Origin: Gracilimonas sediminicola
GTDB lineage: Bacteria > Bacteroidota > Rhodothermia > Balneolales > Balneolaceae
DNA: 64,000 bases
Direction: 5' to 3'
Assembly (NCBI RefSeq): GCF_024320785.1
Contig: NZ_JANDBC010000001.1
Span: 1,928,001-1,992,000, forward strand
Part shown: positions 53,757-63,521 of the stretch, piece by piece
Position numbering within the stretch: the stretch's first letter is position 1
Layout: every line of letters begins with the position of its first letter
The notes under the pieces: generated by a model
Database searches by the model: none
What the model was told of the DNA's origin: nothing
Seen by the model: the letters and a program-made list of their open reading frames with translations, nothing else
Program-made: the position numbers and the translations under genes

Positions 53757-54925
53757 ATCCACCAGCTGCCGAGCCCCCGCATTGTAAAAATCTCCGCTAC
53801 TTTATTCTTGAGTGGTGAATGCAGCATGCCCTTTACAAACAGGTTTCTGAAAACAGGCATCCTTTGTTTTCGTCCCAGTGCCATATTGATTTCCGCTCTT
53901 CGTGCCACTTTTTTTGCAATAGACCTTTGATGTTCGGAATACTCCCGAAAGATCTGTTCAGCGATACCAGATTCTTTGTTTTTAATTTGAGCAAAAGAAT
54001 CAGCGAGCACCCGGCAGTCCAGCCAGCCGAGGTTCATACCCTGACCACCAATGGGGCTTACAACATGAGCGGCATCACCGGCGAGTAATACCCTACCTTT
54101 GGCAAAGGTTTCAGCCATAAAATGCTGCACTCCAAAACTGCTGAGCATCGTGCTTTTTATGCCAAATAAGTCATAATCCAGTCTGTCCTGCACCAAAGTA
54201 GCGAGCTTTAGCTGACTTGGTTCCGGTATATAGTCATCGGTCTTTACCACCCAGCGTCGCATTCCATTCGGGAGCGGGAAGCATTCAATCAGGCCTTCTT
54301 TTAGCAAAAATACAGCCGCATCGGGACCGAAGTCGGTGGTGTCTTCAAAGTCGCCCATGATGTAGGTATCGTTATATCGTTTTCCGGAATAGTGGATAGA
54401 GGCTTTTTGGCGGATAGCACTGTTTTTCCCATCACAACCGATGATGTAGTCAGTCGTTATTCGCTGATTCGCTTGCTGATCAATGGAATAGGTGATTTCC
54501 ACAAACTGCCCATATTCATCGAAGTGTTTTACGGTTGCTCCGGTTATCAAAGCATCTTCATCAAGTTTTTGCAGTTCATTACGCAAGATTTTTTCTATGG
54601 TGAATTGCGGACAGGCGAGGATATAATTATGAGGCGTCGGGCAGTTTTCGAAGGAGATTTCACCCAGCTTCTGGTCTTTGGTAAGCGCAATTCCTTTCCT
54701 GATTTTTAAACCGGCACTTAAGAATTGCTCTGTGATCCCCACTTCATCAAACAGCTCCAGCGATACGGGGTGAATGCCCAATGACCGAGAATCCGGAATG
54801 GGTTCTTTTCGTTTTTCAAGTACACGGCATTCTATTCCCTCTTTAATCAGGCAGATGGCCAGGAATAAACCAACGGGCCCTCCACCTACAATTACCACCG
54901 GTATGTCAGGCTTAGTTCTTGTCAT
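53753..54925 (-). CDS. FAD-dependent monooxygenase of the type III PKS operon
   Basis: Aromatic-ring hydroxylase-type flavoprotein (390 aa) related to UbiH/PHBH. Motifs: VVIVGGGPVGLFLAI (10-24) for FAD, DYIIGCDGKNSAIR (DG motif) and GRVLLAGDAAHVVSPIGGQGMNLG. Third gene of the PKS-methyltransferase-oxygenase set; its start overlaps the methyltransferase by 14 bases. By analogy with SrsC of Streptomyces it would hydroxylate a methylated alkylresorcinol to a hydroquinone that oxidises to a quinone. Convergent with the GAF gene (4-base overlap). Confidence 0.9.
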   Translation of the reverse strand: MTRTKPDIPVVIVGGGPVGLFLAICLIKEGIECRVLEKRKEPIPDSRSLGIHPVSLELFDEVGITEQFLSAGLKIRKGIALTKDQKLGEISFENCPTPHNYILACPQFTIEKILRNELQKLDEDALITGATVKHFDEYGQFVEITYSIDQQANQRITTDYIIGCDGKNSAIRQKASIHYSGKRYNDTYIMGDFEDTTDFGPDAAVFLLKEGLIECFPLPNGMRRWVVKTDDYIPEPSQLKLATLVQDRLDYDLFGIKSTMLSSFGVQHFMAETFAKGRVLLAGDAAHVVSPIGGQGMNLGWLDCRVLADSFAQIKNKESGIAEQIFREYSEHQRSIAKKVARRAEINMALGRKQRMPVFRNLFVKGMLHSPLKNKVAEIFTMRGLGSWWI

Positions 54926-55607
54926 ACTTCAATAATAATCGAAAAGGAAATAAGCGTTGAACCTGCCATCCGGTAGGGGCGACTTCAGCCAATTCCGCCT
55001 TGGTGTAACTTCGTTTTATGGAAATCAATCCATCGGGAACAATGAAGGAATTACGAAAAATCAGCCGGGCAAAAGTGGCAAAGAGGCCATAGCCAATATC
55101 ACTCCGTTCAATATCATTGAAAATGACTTTTTGAAGGGCAAGCGACTTCGCTTCATTCAATATTTGAAGCGTCTGATCTTTAGGCAGGTGATGAAGCACA
55201 TGATTGGAAATCACGAAATCGTACGAACGGGATTGGGATACCAGATCCGTGGAAGAACAATGCCTGAATGTAACCTGATCAGGAGCCTTCTGCTGCCGGG
55301 CAAATTCAAAGGCTCGTTGATCAGTTTCTATAGCTGTGATTTGCAAATCAAGCCCATCCTTTTTGGCCCATTCAGAAAGTTTGAGAGGTACATCTCCGCC
55401 TCCAAAGCCGATGTCGAGGAGAGAATAGCTTTCACCTTTTTTCATCAATGGCTGAAGTTCGTTTTTATAAATCCGTTTCCATTGTGACAGCAGCAAATTA
55501 ATAGTCGCAAACTGCCGATAGGTATTTTCGAGCAGTTGAGGGTCACAATCATCCCGATCCATATATTCAATTAAATCCGGCCGGCGCTTTGACAGAAAAA
55601 CAGGCAT
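54912..55607 (-). CDS. Class I SAM-dependent methyltransferase of the type III PKS operon
   Basis: 231-residue methyltransferase with SAM motif I LLDIGFGGGDVPLKL (near 65), an acidic end of strand 2 in ITAIETD, and SNHVLHHLP. It starts 3 bases after the PKS stop codon. By analogy with SrsB/BpsB-type partners it would methylate the phenolic polyketide; BpsB is a different protein type, so SrsB is the better functional parallel. Confidence 0.88.
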   Translation of the reverse strand: MPVFLSKRRPDLIEYMDRDDCDPQLLENTYRQFATINLLLSQWKRIYKNELQPLMKKGESYSLLDIGFGGGDVPLKLSEWAKKDGLDLQITAIETDQRAFEFARQQKAPDQVTFRHCSSTDLVSQSRSYDFVISNHVLHHLPKDQTLQILNEAKSLALQKVIFNDIERSDIGYGLFATFARLIFRNSFIVPDGLISIKRSYTKAELAEVAPTGWQVQRLFPFRLLLKYDKN

Positions 55608-55610
55608 GGA

Positions 55611-56717
55611 TCAATCCTCATCCGGATGATGAACTTCAAAGAGCCCACTTTCAATCGTCAATCCCGGACCAAAAGCCATGGGAAGAACGTACTGTCCGGC
55701 TGTTAAATCAGAATCCAGCAGCTTGTTGAGTACAAACAGAACCGTGGCGCTGCTCATATTACCAAACTCGGAAAGCACAGCCCGGGATGCTGATATTTGA
55801 TGGGGTTTCAGATTCAGGCTGTCCTCAATTTTGTCAAGGATTGCACGCCCACCCGGATGCAAAGCCCAGTAATCGATATCCGCTCTGGAAAGCTGATAAG
55901 CCTCATAAAGTGGCTGAACAACAGATTCCAGGTTCTCTTTAATGATGTCCGGCACATAAGTGGAAAGGATCATATTAAAGCCGGAATCACCAATGGTCCA
56001 GGCCATATCTTTTTCCCCTTTTGGAGCCAGGGAAGAAGCAAACTTCCGGATTTCAAAGCCTTGCTTTTTGGGTGGTTTTGAAGAGATGATCATTCCTGCT
56101 GCCCCATCTGCAAACACAGACCCGGATAGCAAATTGTCGATGTCATTTCTGAACTGAAAGTGAAGCGTGCATAGCTCAGCAGCAACCACCAACACCACCG
56201 CATCCGGATCAGCTTTGCAAAATGATTGGGCCATTTTCATGGCCGGGAAGGCAGCATAGCACCCCATAAATCCAACATGAAAACGTTCTGTAGAGGGTTT
56301 CAACCGGAGAGCTTTCACCAGTTCATAATCAGGCCCCGGAGCAAAAAAGCCCGTACAGGATACAGTGACTACATGGGTGATTTCTTCAGAAGAGATATGT
56401 GGATTGTCAGCAAGCAATTTCCGACCGACATCCACAAAAAGCTTTTTTGATTCCTCTTCATACACCTTGTTTCGGGCGGCTGTTCCTGGCTCGGATTTAG
56501 CCTGACCGTTAAAAAACAATCTTCCGTGTTCGTTGGGCTCAAAATCTTGCACCACAGAATGGCGTTTCTCAATTCCGGACTGAGTATAGATGCGGTGAAT
56601 AATGGCTTCGGTTTTTCGATCCGTACCCACATGCTTTTTCATCACCTCGCGGATATGCTGCTGATCGCTCGAAAAAGGCGGAACTGAAGTGGCTATGTCA
56701 TGAATGAATACGGGCAT
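55611..56717 (-). CDS. Type III polyketide synthase (chalcone/alkylresorcinol synthase family)
   Basis: Condenses acyl-CoA with malonyl-CoA units into phenolic or pyrone lipids. About 368 residues from the ATG at 56717 (an upstream in-frame TTG at 56750 is less likely). The catalytic triad is visible: Cys153 in GFMGCYAAFPA, His287 in WALHPGGRAI and Asn320 in SEFGNMSSATV. SCTGFFAPGPD is the usual thiolase-fold loop. GFMGCYAAF favours bacterial fatty-acyl-primed enzymes over plant chalcone synthases. Product type (resorcinol or pyrone) cannot be read from the sequence. Confidence 0.93.
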   Translation of the reverse strand: MPVFIHDIATSVPPFSSDQQHIREVMKKHVGTDRKTEAIIHRIYTQSGIEKRHSVVQDFEPNEHGRLFFNGQAKSEPGTAARNKVYEEESKKLFVDVGRKLLADNPHISSEEITHVVTVSCTGFFAPGPDYELVKALRLKPSTERFHVGFMGCYAAFPAMKMAQSFCKADPDAVVLVVAAELCTLHFQFRNDIDNLLSGSVFADGAAGMIISSKPPKKQGFEIRKFASSLAPKGEKDMAWTIGDSGFNMILSTYVPDIIKENLESVVQPLYEAYQLSRADIDYWALHPGGRAILDKIEDSLNLKPHQISASRAVLSEFGNMSSATVLFVLNKLLDSDLTAGQYVLPMAFGPGLTIESGLFEVHHPDED

Positions 56718-56776
56718 ATGGTAGGATAACAATTTGGGGATGTTATCCAAACCTTTTGGGGCGGGTCTTCATTCAG

Positions 56777-58120
56777 TTAAGACCTGGCTTTCGTGAGCTT
56801 ATTAAACCGGTAGTTATGTAATACAGCTGCTACAGTCAATCCACCGATCAGCCCAATCCATAGTCCTTCCGGGCCATATCCGAGATAAATTCCTAACAGG
56901 TATCCGGTTGGAAAACCCACCAGCCAGTAAGAAATAAAGTTCACGATCATGGGAATGCGAGTGTCCTTCAATCCCCGAAGTGCACCAAAGGCTCCCACTT
57001 GCAGTCCGTCTGAGATCTGGAAAATAGCGGCCATAAACAGTAAGGAAATGGCAACTGAAGCTACTTCCACATCATCGGTGTAAATGCTGATGATGAATTC
57101 CGGTGCCAGGAATAGCAGCAATGCGGTGAGCGTCATCACCCCTGCACAAATGACAATTCCTACAAAACCCCGAAAGCGGGCATTAGTCATAGAACCTTGC
57201 CCCAGCGAAAACCCGACCCGTTGGGAAATAGCCATGGAAAGCCCGAAAGGAATCATAAACATGGTAGCTGCTACATTAATCGCAATTTGGTGAGCAGCGG
57301 CAGCTTTTACGCTCAGTGTTCCCATCAGCAAGCTGACGGTAGCAAAAAGAAGGATTTCCATAGATGAACTCACCCCATTTGGTACACCTACTTTAATGAG
57401 TTCACCAATGTACTTCCACTCAGGACCGGTTGTCCGATCGAAAATATTAAAGCGTTTGAAGGGTTTAAAGGATGCGGTAAAGGCGATGAATACAATGGCC
57501 CCGAACAGATTAATGATGGAGGTTGCATAGCCGGTGCCAACCGCTCCCAAAGCCGGGAACCCTAATTTGCCATACATCAGCACATAGTTGGCTCCGACGT
57601 TTAAAACCAGGCTTGCCGCGGCAATGTACATAGCCGGCTTGGTAACCGATAATCCTTCACTGAAGTATCGAACACCCGCGTAGGCAAGCAGCGGTAAAAC
57701 GCCCCAGGAGATGGCTTTGAGGTATCCATCGGCGAGGGGGATGATTTCCGCGGTTACGCCCACCAGGTGCATCACCAGGTCCAGGTTTCGGATCAGGAAA
57801 AAAGCGGGAATGGTTAGTAAGATGATGAGCCAGAACATCTGCCGGGCGCTTTTGCCAATTTCCTCAAACTTTCGGGCACCCAGAAATTGAGAAACCACCG
57901 GATTGATGGCGATCAGCGTGGCCATGCAAAAAATCCCGATGGGCATATAAATGGCATTACCGATGGCGACGGCAGCAAGATCGAGGGCAGACAGGTTTCC
58001 GGCCATTACCGTATCGGTAAAATTGAGCCCCATTCGTAAAAGCTGAGTAGCAATGATAGGGCTACCAATAGCTACTAACTTCAGCCCTTCTTTCTTTATA
58101 TCTTTGCGCGGATTTTTCAT
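56777..58120 (-). CDS. MATE-family multidrug/toxin exporter
   Basis: Integral membrane transporter of about 447 residues with 12 hydrophobic helices in two halves, the NorM/MATE layout (IATQLLRMGLNFTDTVMAGNLS in helix 1). The ATG at 58120 is preferred; an in-frame TTG at 58156 would prepend a cysteine-containing leader. It is followed 59 bases later by the PKS gene on the same strand, so it may export the polyketide or simply be a neighbour. Confidence 0.92.
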   Translation of the reverse strand: MKNPRKDIKKEGLKLVAIGSPIIATQLLRMGLNFTDTVMAGNLSALDLAAVAIGNAIYMPIGIFCMATLIAINPVVSQFLGARKFEEIGKSARQMFWLIILLTIPAFFLIRNLDLVMHLVGVTAEIIPLADGYLKAISWGVLPLLAYAGVRYFSEGLSVTKPAMYIAAASLVLNVGANYVLMYGKLGFPALGAVGTGYATSIINLFGAIVFIAFTASFKPFKRFNIFDRTTGPEWKYIGELIKVGVPNGVSSSMEILLFATVSLLMGTLSVKAAAAHQIAINVAATMFMIPFGLSMAISQRVGFSLGQGSMTNARFRGFVGIVICAGVMTLTALLLFLAPEFIISIYTDDVEVASVAISLLFMAAIFQISDGLQVGAFGALRGLKDTRIPMIVNFISYWLVGFPTGYLLGIYLGYGPEGLWIGLIGGLTVAAVLHNYRFNKLTKARS

Positions 58121-58181
58121 AGGAGGAGCGCAAAGGTACGGACAAATTTTCTCCAATTGCGATAAAGATTGGCTATCGGGT

Positions 58182-61100
58182 CTATTCGGTTTTGTCTAAA
58201 GGAAGGTGAATGGTGAAGGTGGTTCCCTTTTCTTTTTCGGAGGTAAAAGAAATCTCGCCATCGTGTTCTTCAATGACTTTTTTAGTGATGGCCAGCCCCA
58301 GGCCGGTTCCGCTCGATTTAGTGGAAAAATTCGGCACAAAAATCTGATCCTGAGTTTCTTCGGGAATACCCTCACCATTGTCTTTCACAGATATGACTAC
58401 CTTGTCTTTTGCCCTGCTCAGAGTAGATGTCAGGGTGACTTTCCCTCCTTCGGGCATGGCCTCATGCGCATTCTTAACGAGGTTGATGAGAGTCCGCCGT
58501 AGCTCATCTTTCACGCCAAGAACCCGGAGTTCTCCTTGGTGAAGTTCAGTTTCTATGGTGAGGTTCTCTTCCGGCTCATACAGCTCTGCCACCGATGCAA
58601 GCAGTTCATTCAATTCAACCGGTTTAAACTCCTGATCGGTAGGGCGGGCAAACTTGGAGAAATCGGAAGCAATTTGGCTGAGTGATTCAATCTGTTCAAT
58701 CATATTTGCCGCGATCTTCTCAATTTTTGGTTTCATGAGTTTGAACTCATCTTCCGAAACATTCAGCTGACGCTCCAGGTGTTGGAGGTTCAGCTTCATG
58801 GGTGTAAGCGGATTTTTGATTTCGTGAGCCACCTGCTGGGCCATTTCTTTCCATGCAGCTTCCCGTTCGGCACGGGCCAGGTCTTCCTGTAAGTCTTTCA
58901 GCCGGTACACCATAACGTTATAAGCATTGGTCAGCGAGCCGATTTCATCTTTACTTTTTACGGGAAGAGTGGTTTCCAGATCGCCACCGGATATTTTTTT
59001 GAGTCCTTCCCGCAGTGCTTCGAGTGGAGAGGTTAATTGGGTTGAAATCAATGAAGCGGCAATAATGAACAGCCCGAATATGATGACATAAAACCCAAGC
59101 AAATAGCTGGTTGTTGAAAGCAGCTGTTCATTGAATTTTGGCGCTTCCAGAAAGGTAGGAATGGCAACAATACCGGCAATCGACCCTTCTGTGTTAAGCC
59201 AGGGCTGATATCCAATCAACAGTTCCTGATTGCCAAGGGTGGCTTTTCGGGTAACCTGGCTGTTTCCCCGGTTATAAATGGAATCGTACACATCCCAGGG
59301 TAAAATTCTCGGAAGCAGGTGCTGATTATAAATCTGGCTGGTGGTAGAGGTGTTGACGGTTTTGTCTTTATAAAGAGCAGCATCAGCATCCAGTGTTGAT
59401 GTGAGTTCGCTGAGTGGAATAGGGGATGCGCTAAGCGATTGCTTCTCCTGAAGAGAAATAGCATCGGTAAGATTTCCCAGTTTATCCAACAGTTGGTCCT
59501 GTACGCTTTTTTGGTTTTGGCTTTTGATGGCATAATATGTTGTTGCGATCAAGGCCATCAGGCAAAGCAGGGAGGCAAATACAAAACGGTCGATAAGCCG
59601 GTCTCGAAAACGACGGTTATGCCCCAGAATGTTGAGGTCTTTTTTCCAGAACAGGGAGCCAAGGACGAGGAGGCCGGTAATCAACACACAAAAGAAAAAC
59701 CGGAGCAGCGAAAACAGGTGATTATCCAGGCCGGGGTGATTTGTAGCAGCCCGTATTATTTTCTCACTTGAGGTGGCAATGAAAAACTCCCTGATTTGCT
59801 GATCTCCAAGACCCTCTGTTCTGAACATGGTGGAATCTTCCTCTACCACAATATCTTCAATAAGTTCTCCGGGAAGCCGCAGATAACCGGGCATTTCCAG
59901 GGGTATCCCAACAATGTTTCTGCGGGAAGCAAGTCCGTTCACATATTCCGTGATACTGATTGACGCGTTCCAGTTCTCACTGCCCTCCGAGGCAATAACG
60001 GCACGCAGAGGTTTCTCAAATTGAGGACGTTCGCGGTACACGGAGCATAAAATCCATCCAATACGCTGTGGAGACGAGCCGTTTTCATAAAGGGGAATCC
60101 AGGCCCGGCGGAAAGAAGAATAATTTGAGTTGGCTTCATTTAAGGGCCGCTCCCGTACAATGGGTCGAAGGTTTTCCAGCCTGATTTGTTCTTCCTCAAA
60201 TGGAATCACCAGCGACATAATATTGAAAGCGCGGGTCCATGCCGGGGAATCTAAATCAGAAGAGTACTCCCCGATGATATCCCCATTATTATTTACAAGC
60301 TGGGTTGAAATGGAGAAACGCTCCCATTCTTCGGTAATAAGTTGTTGGGTTTGCTGGGTGAAATAATTCTCAACAAAAGCGGGGCGCTGATTTAAGTCTT
60401 CTTCGGTAAGATTAGAGACTGAGCGCTCAAGCCCGGTAAGTAAACTTCTGGCAATACGTTCGGCCTGGGTGGCTTCTTCATCAACAAATAACTCGGCTGC
60501 CCGCTGCATCTGCCCATTCAATCGTTCAGAATAGCCTTTGTACACAGCTATATACGATAAGCCTACAGAGATAAAGCTGAATAAAAGCAGCAATCGTAAA
60601 CGGGAGGCATAGGTAAATAAATCAGAATCTCGATTGGCCAGGAAAACGAAGCTAAGGATGGTTCCAAAGAAAATGCCGGTGGTAAGGGTGATCCATCCCG
60701 CAATATGGGCATCGGCACTCAGCTCAAAGATGATAAACATCCCAAGGATATATCCTGAAAGAATGAATAAAAAGGGGATAATGGGAGGGGTGATGGTGAG
60801 CTTAATGATAAACCAGCCCAGCAAGGTTAACAGCGTGATGCATGAAATGGTGAAAACCCCGGACATCACATAGAAAACGAGGGTGTCCCAGTTGGGGAAT
60901 ACCTCAAGATCTAACACCGGGATAGATGTCTGGGTAAAAAGAGAGTAGGTTTCAATGATATAAAAGTGAAGCAGGAAGGCGCATAGAAACCCAAAGAAAA
61001 TCAGGGTTAACGGCAGGGTGATTTTAGGTTGTTTCTGCAGCTCAATCTCCGAAGAAATTAACGGGCGGAAGCAGACAATGGTGAGCAGCAGAACAAATAA

Positions 61101-62075
61101 CGCATGTACTCCATACTTTACCAGGGGCTTAAGCGTCAAAAAATCTTGCTGACCCAAAGCATAAAATATTTCAATCCAGCCCACCCCGTAATCAATATTT
61201 GAAAAGAAAGCCCATGCCAAAGTGATGGCAAATAATTTCAACAGCAAGGATTTCCAGGTACTCAATTCCCGGGAAATGGAAATCAAAAACAGGGTAATTA
61301 GGCAGATGAAAACAGCGTAGAAAATAGCCCGGTATAAAAAGTAACGGTTCTGTTGGTTTGACCGGTAGGTAGCGTAGCCTTCCGAAAGGGTATAAACGAC
61401 TCCGGCTGAATCTATATTTGCGGTAGATATTTTTGTTTGGAACTGAATGTTAGCCGGTGGGTTTTCAAAAAAACTAAAGTGAACCGGGTACTCCGATTCT
61501 GTCTGGAAAAGAGTTGAAGGACTTATCTCGGCATTGTTGCCAATGGGGAGAATATTTTCCTGCTTAATTTTCTTCCGGGTAATGAGGATAAACGGTACGG
61601 AAGAATCCGCCTCACTGACGGTGAAGGAAGTTCGGTATTGCAGAAATGTGACGTTGTTATTCTGTTCAAGGCTTAAAACGGCTTCGCTGCTATCCGAAAT
61701 AGTGGGGAGAGTCTTTGCGGCAAAGCCGGTCCAAAGCAACATGTTCTGATCTCTAAAAAGTGACAACCCCCAGAAGTCAAAACCTGCCACTGCTTCTTCG
61801 GCAAGTGCATCTGTCGGGACATTGTTTTCCAGGAATTGGTTTGCGGTAGTCGCATACTTTTCACTTTCATTAATGAAGTCCTGCTCAAAATCGCTGTAGT
61901 TTTGCAGTGCTTTATAAACCGATTGATTGGCTAATTGAACCTGTTCAATCTCAGAAAGTTGCCCTTGTTCGGTCCATATTTCAAATATCCCGTAAGCAAG
62001 GGCGATCAGAGTCAGCAGAAAGGCAAGAGCCCAGGTTTTATTTTCTATGGGTGATTTCAATATAGCACTACTCAT
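58182..62075 (-). CDS. Giant polytopic sensor histidine kinase, NtrY-like C-terminus
   Basis: A 1297-residue kinase. One N-terminal helix and a periplasmic region (about 35-240), then a cluster of about eight helices (240-530), a second extracytoplasmic region (about 530-790), two helices, a third extracytoplasmic region (about 850-970) and a last helix. Then HAMP (GGDLETTLPVKSKDEIG), HisKA with QVAHEIKNPLTPMKLNLQ and HATPase with NLVKNAHEAMPEGG, DNGEGIPEE and GTGLGLAITKKV. The catalytic half resembles NtrY; the N-terminal two thirds are unlike ordinary NtrY. No response regulator is adjacent. Confidence 0.88.
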   Translation of the reverse strand: MSSAILKSPIENKTWALAFLLTLIALAYGIFEIWTEQGQLSEIEQVQLANQSVYKALQNYSDFEQDFINESEKYATTANQFLENNVPTDALAEEAVAGFDFWGLSLFRDQNMLLWTGFAAKTLPTISDSSEAVLSLEQNNNVTFLQYRTSFTVSEADSSVPFILITRKKIKQENILPIGNNAEISPSTLFQTESEYPVHFSFFENPPANIQFQTKISTANIDSAGVVYTLSEGYATYRSNQQNRYFLYRAIFYAVFICLITLFLISISRELSTWKSLLLKLFAITLAWAFFSNIDYGVGWIEIFYALGQQDFLTLKPLVKYGVHALFVLLLTIVCFRPLISSEIELQKQPKITLPLTLIFFGFLCAFLLHFYIIETYSLFTQTSIPVLDLEVFPNWDTLVFYVMSGVFTISCITLLTLLGWFIIKLTITPPIIPFLFILSGYILGMFIIFELSADAHIAGWITLTTGIFFGTILSFVFLANRDSDLFTYASRLRLLLLFSFISVGLSYIAVYKGYSERLNGQMQRAAELFVDEEATQAERIARSLLTGLERSVSNLTEEDLNQRPAFVENYFTQQTQQLITEEWERFSISTQLVNNNGDIIGEYSSDLDSPAWTRAFNIMSLVIPFEEEQIRLENLRPIVRERPLNEANSNYSSFRRAWIPLYENGSSPQRIGWILCSVYRERPQFEKPLRAVIASEGSENWNASISITEYVNGLASRRNIVGIPLEMPGYLRLPGELIEDIVVEEDSTMFRTEGLGDQQIREFFIATSSEKIIRAATNHPGLDNHLFSLLRFFFCVLITGLLVLGSLFWKKDLNILGHNRRFRDRLIDRFVFASLLCLMALIATTYYAIKSQNQKSVQDQLLDKLGNLTDAISLQEKQSLSASPIPLSELTSTLDADAALYKDKTVNTSTTSQIYNQHLLPRILPWDVYDSIYNRGNSQVTRKATLGNQELLIGYQPWLNTEGSIAGIVAIPTFLEAPKFNEQLLSTTSYLLGFYVIIFGLFIIAASLISTQLTSPLEALREGLKKISGGDLETTLPVKSKDEIGSLTNAYNVMVYRLKDLQEDLARAEREAAWKEMAQQVAHEIKNPLTPMKLNLQHLERQLNVSEDEFKLMKPKIEKIAANMIEQIESLSQIASDFSKFARPTDQEFKPVELNELLASVAELYEPEENLTIETELHQGELRVLGVKDELRRTLINLVKNAHEAMPEGGKVTLTSTLSRAKDKVVISVKDNGEGIPEETQDQIFVPNFSTKSSGTGLGLAITKKVIEEHDGEISFTSEKEKGTTFTIHLPLDKTE

Positions 62076-62102
62076 AAAGGTGAGAACGAATATGAGCGTA
62101 AA

Positions 62103-63074
62103 TTAACGGCTAATCAAGTTTGGTATTTCGCTGTCCGCCTTACCTTCAAGGACCGATGTGATCGCTTCGGCGGCAAGCATCCCGATGTCTTTTCTGGTGC
62201 GATGGGTAGCACTGGCGATATGCGGAAGCAGCAGGGTATTTGGGGCCGTTAACAAATCGGGATGTACTTTGGGCTCCTCTTCAAAAACATCGAGTGCGGC
62301 TCCGGCAATTTGGTTTTGGTGCAATGCCTGGGCTAAAGCCGCCTCATCAATAACCGCTCCTCTCGAAATATTGATCAATAATGCGTGCTCCGGCATCGAA
62401 TCTAAAAGCTCTTTATTCACCAGGTGATGGGTTTCTTCAGTGAGTGGGCAATTCAGGCTCAATACATCAGCGCGTTGGGCAAGCTCTTTATGATCTGCAA
62501 TAAACTCGGCTTTAAGTTCCTGTTCTGTTTCTTCATCCACTCTTGTGCGGTTGTGGTAGATAATCTTCATGCCAAATGCACGAGCCCGGTCTGCAAAGGC
62601 CTGCCCAATTCTCCCCATCCCTATGATGCCAAGGGTTCGGTCTCTCAGTTCCATTCCTAAAAAGCCAAGGGGCTCCCAGCCGGCAAATTTTCCATCACGC
62701 AGATACTGTTCGGCTTCTTTGAATTTTCTGGAAAGTGCGAGCAAAAGGCCCATCGCGTAATCTCCACAAGCTTCGGTAAGCACATCCGGAGTGTTGGCTA
62801 CTTTAATGCCAAGATCATGAGCGGCTTCTACATCAATGTTATCATACCCAACGGCAAAGTTGGCTATAACCTTTAGGTTTTGCCCGGCTTTTAGTACCGT
62901 CTCCGAAACCGGGGTGGACAGCATGCATAGGAGTCCGTCGTATTCCGGGATATCCCGAATGAGCGCTTCCTCAGATTGGTAGGTGCCTTTATCCCCAACA
63001 GTGACCGATGCGAAGTTCTTCAAATAATCAATTACATCATCAGGTATAGGTTCTGTGATCAGGATCTTAGGCAT
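62103..63074 (-). CDS. D-2-hydroxyacid dehydrogenase (glyoxylate/hydroxypyruvate reductase-like)
   Basis: NAD(P)H-dependent reductase of 323 residues. NAD site LGIIGMGRIGQAFADRARAFGMK; the catalytic Arg is in NISRGAVIDEAAL, Glu in DVFEEEPKVHP and His in LLPHIASATH. Closest by motif to glyoxylate/hydroxypyruvate reductases rather than phosphoglycerate dehydrogenase (no ACT domain). Probably with the lipoprotein and rsfS in one transcript. Confidence 0.92.
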   Translation of the reverse strand: MPKILITEPIPDDVIDYLKNFASVTVGDKGTYQSEEALIRDIPEYDGLLCMLSTPVSETVLKAGQNLKVIANFAVGYDNIDVEAAHDLGIKVANTPDVLTEACGDYAMGLLLALSRKFKEAEQYLRDGKFAGWEPLGFLGMELRDRTLGIIGMGRIGQAFADRARAFGMKIIYHNRTRVDEETEQELKAEFIADHKELAQRADVLSLNCPLTEETHHLVNKELLDSMPEHALLINISRGAVIDEAALAQALHQNQIAGAALDVFEEEPKVHPDLLTAPNTLLLPHIASATHRTRKDIGMLAAEAITSVLEGKADSEIPNLISR

Positions 63075-63080
63075 GTCAGG

Positions 63081-63521
63081 TTATTTTGTTGAAGAGCCAA
63101 GCGGCAGTTCAAATTCCTTTTCATTTATCACGATCAGCTTTTTTTGTTCCCACTGCTCCGAACTGATGCCCTTGTGGATATAGGTGAATGGAGTGATAGT
63201 TTGGGCACACATCTGCTGATATTTTTGCCAGCCGATAATATTCAGTGTCAGCATTTCGGGGACGATGCGCTCATCCACTCGAAGTATTTGGGTGCAGGGG
63301 TTCGGGAAAGTTCCTTTTACTACTAATGCTTTTTCTTTTTGCACTCTGATAAAGGCGATACTGTCGATAGCGATCTCTTTCTCTACATATGGAATCCGGT
63401 GCGGTGGATTTTCATCAGCCAAGTCCGGGTAACGTTCCTCCGGGGAAGGTTGATTTGAAGCACATCCAACTCCCAGAATAATCACAGCGATCAAATAAAT
63501 GAGGAGACTATAAACTTTCAT
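63081..63521 (-). CDS. Lipoprotein of unknown function
   Basis: 146 residues with a lipobox (ILGVGC near residue 20). The mature part is beta-rich with no recognised family (AFIRVQKEKALVVKGTFPNPC...). Two cysteines beyond the lipobox may form a disulfide. Start overlaps the rsfS stop by four bases. Confidence 0.7.
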   Translation of the reverse strand: MKVYSLLIYLIAVIILGVGCASNQPSPEERYPDLADENPPHRIPYVEKEIAIDSIAFIRVQKEKALVVKGTFPNPCTQILRVDERIVPEMLTLNIIGWQKYQQMCAQTITPFTYIHKGISSEQWEQKKLIVINEKEFELPLGSSTK

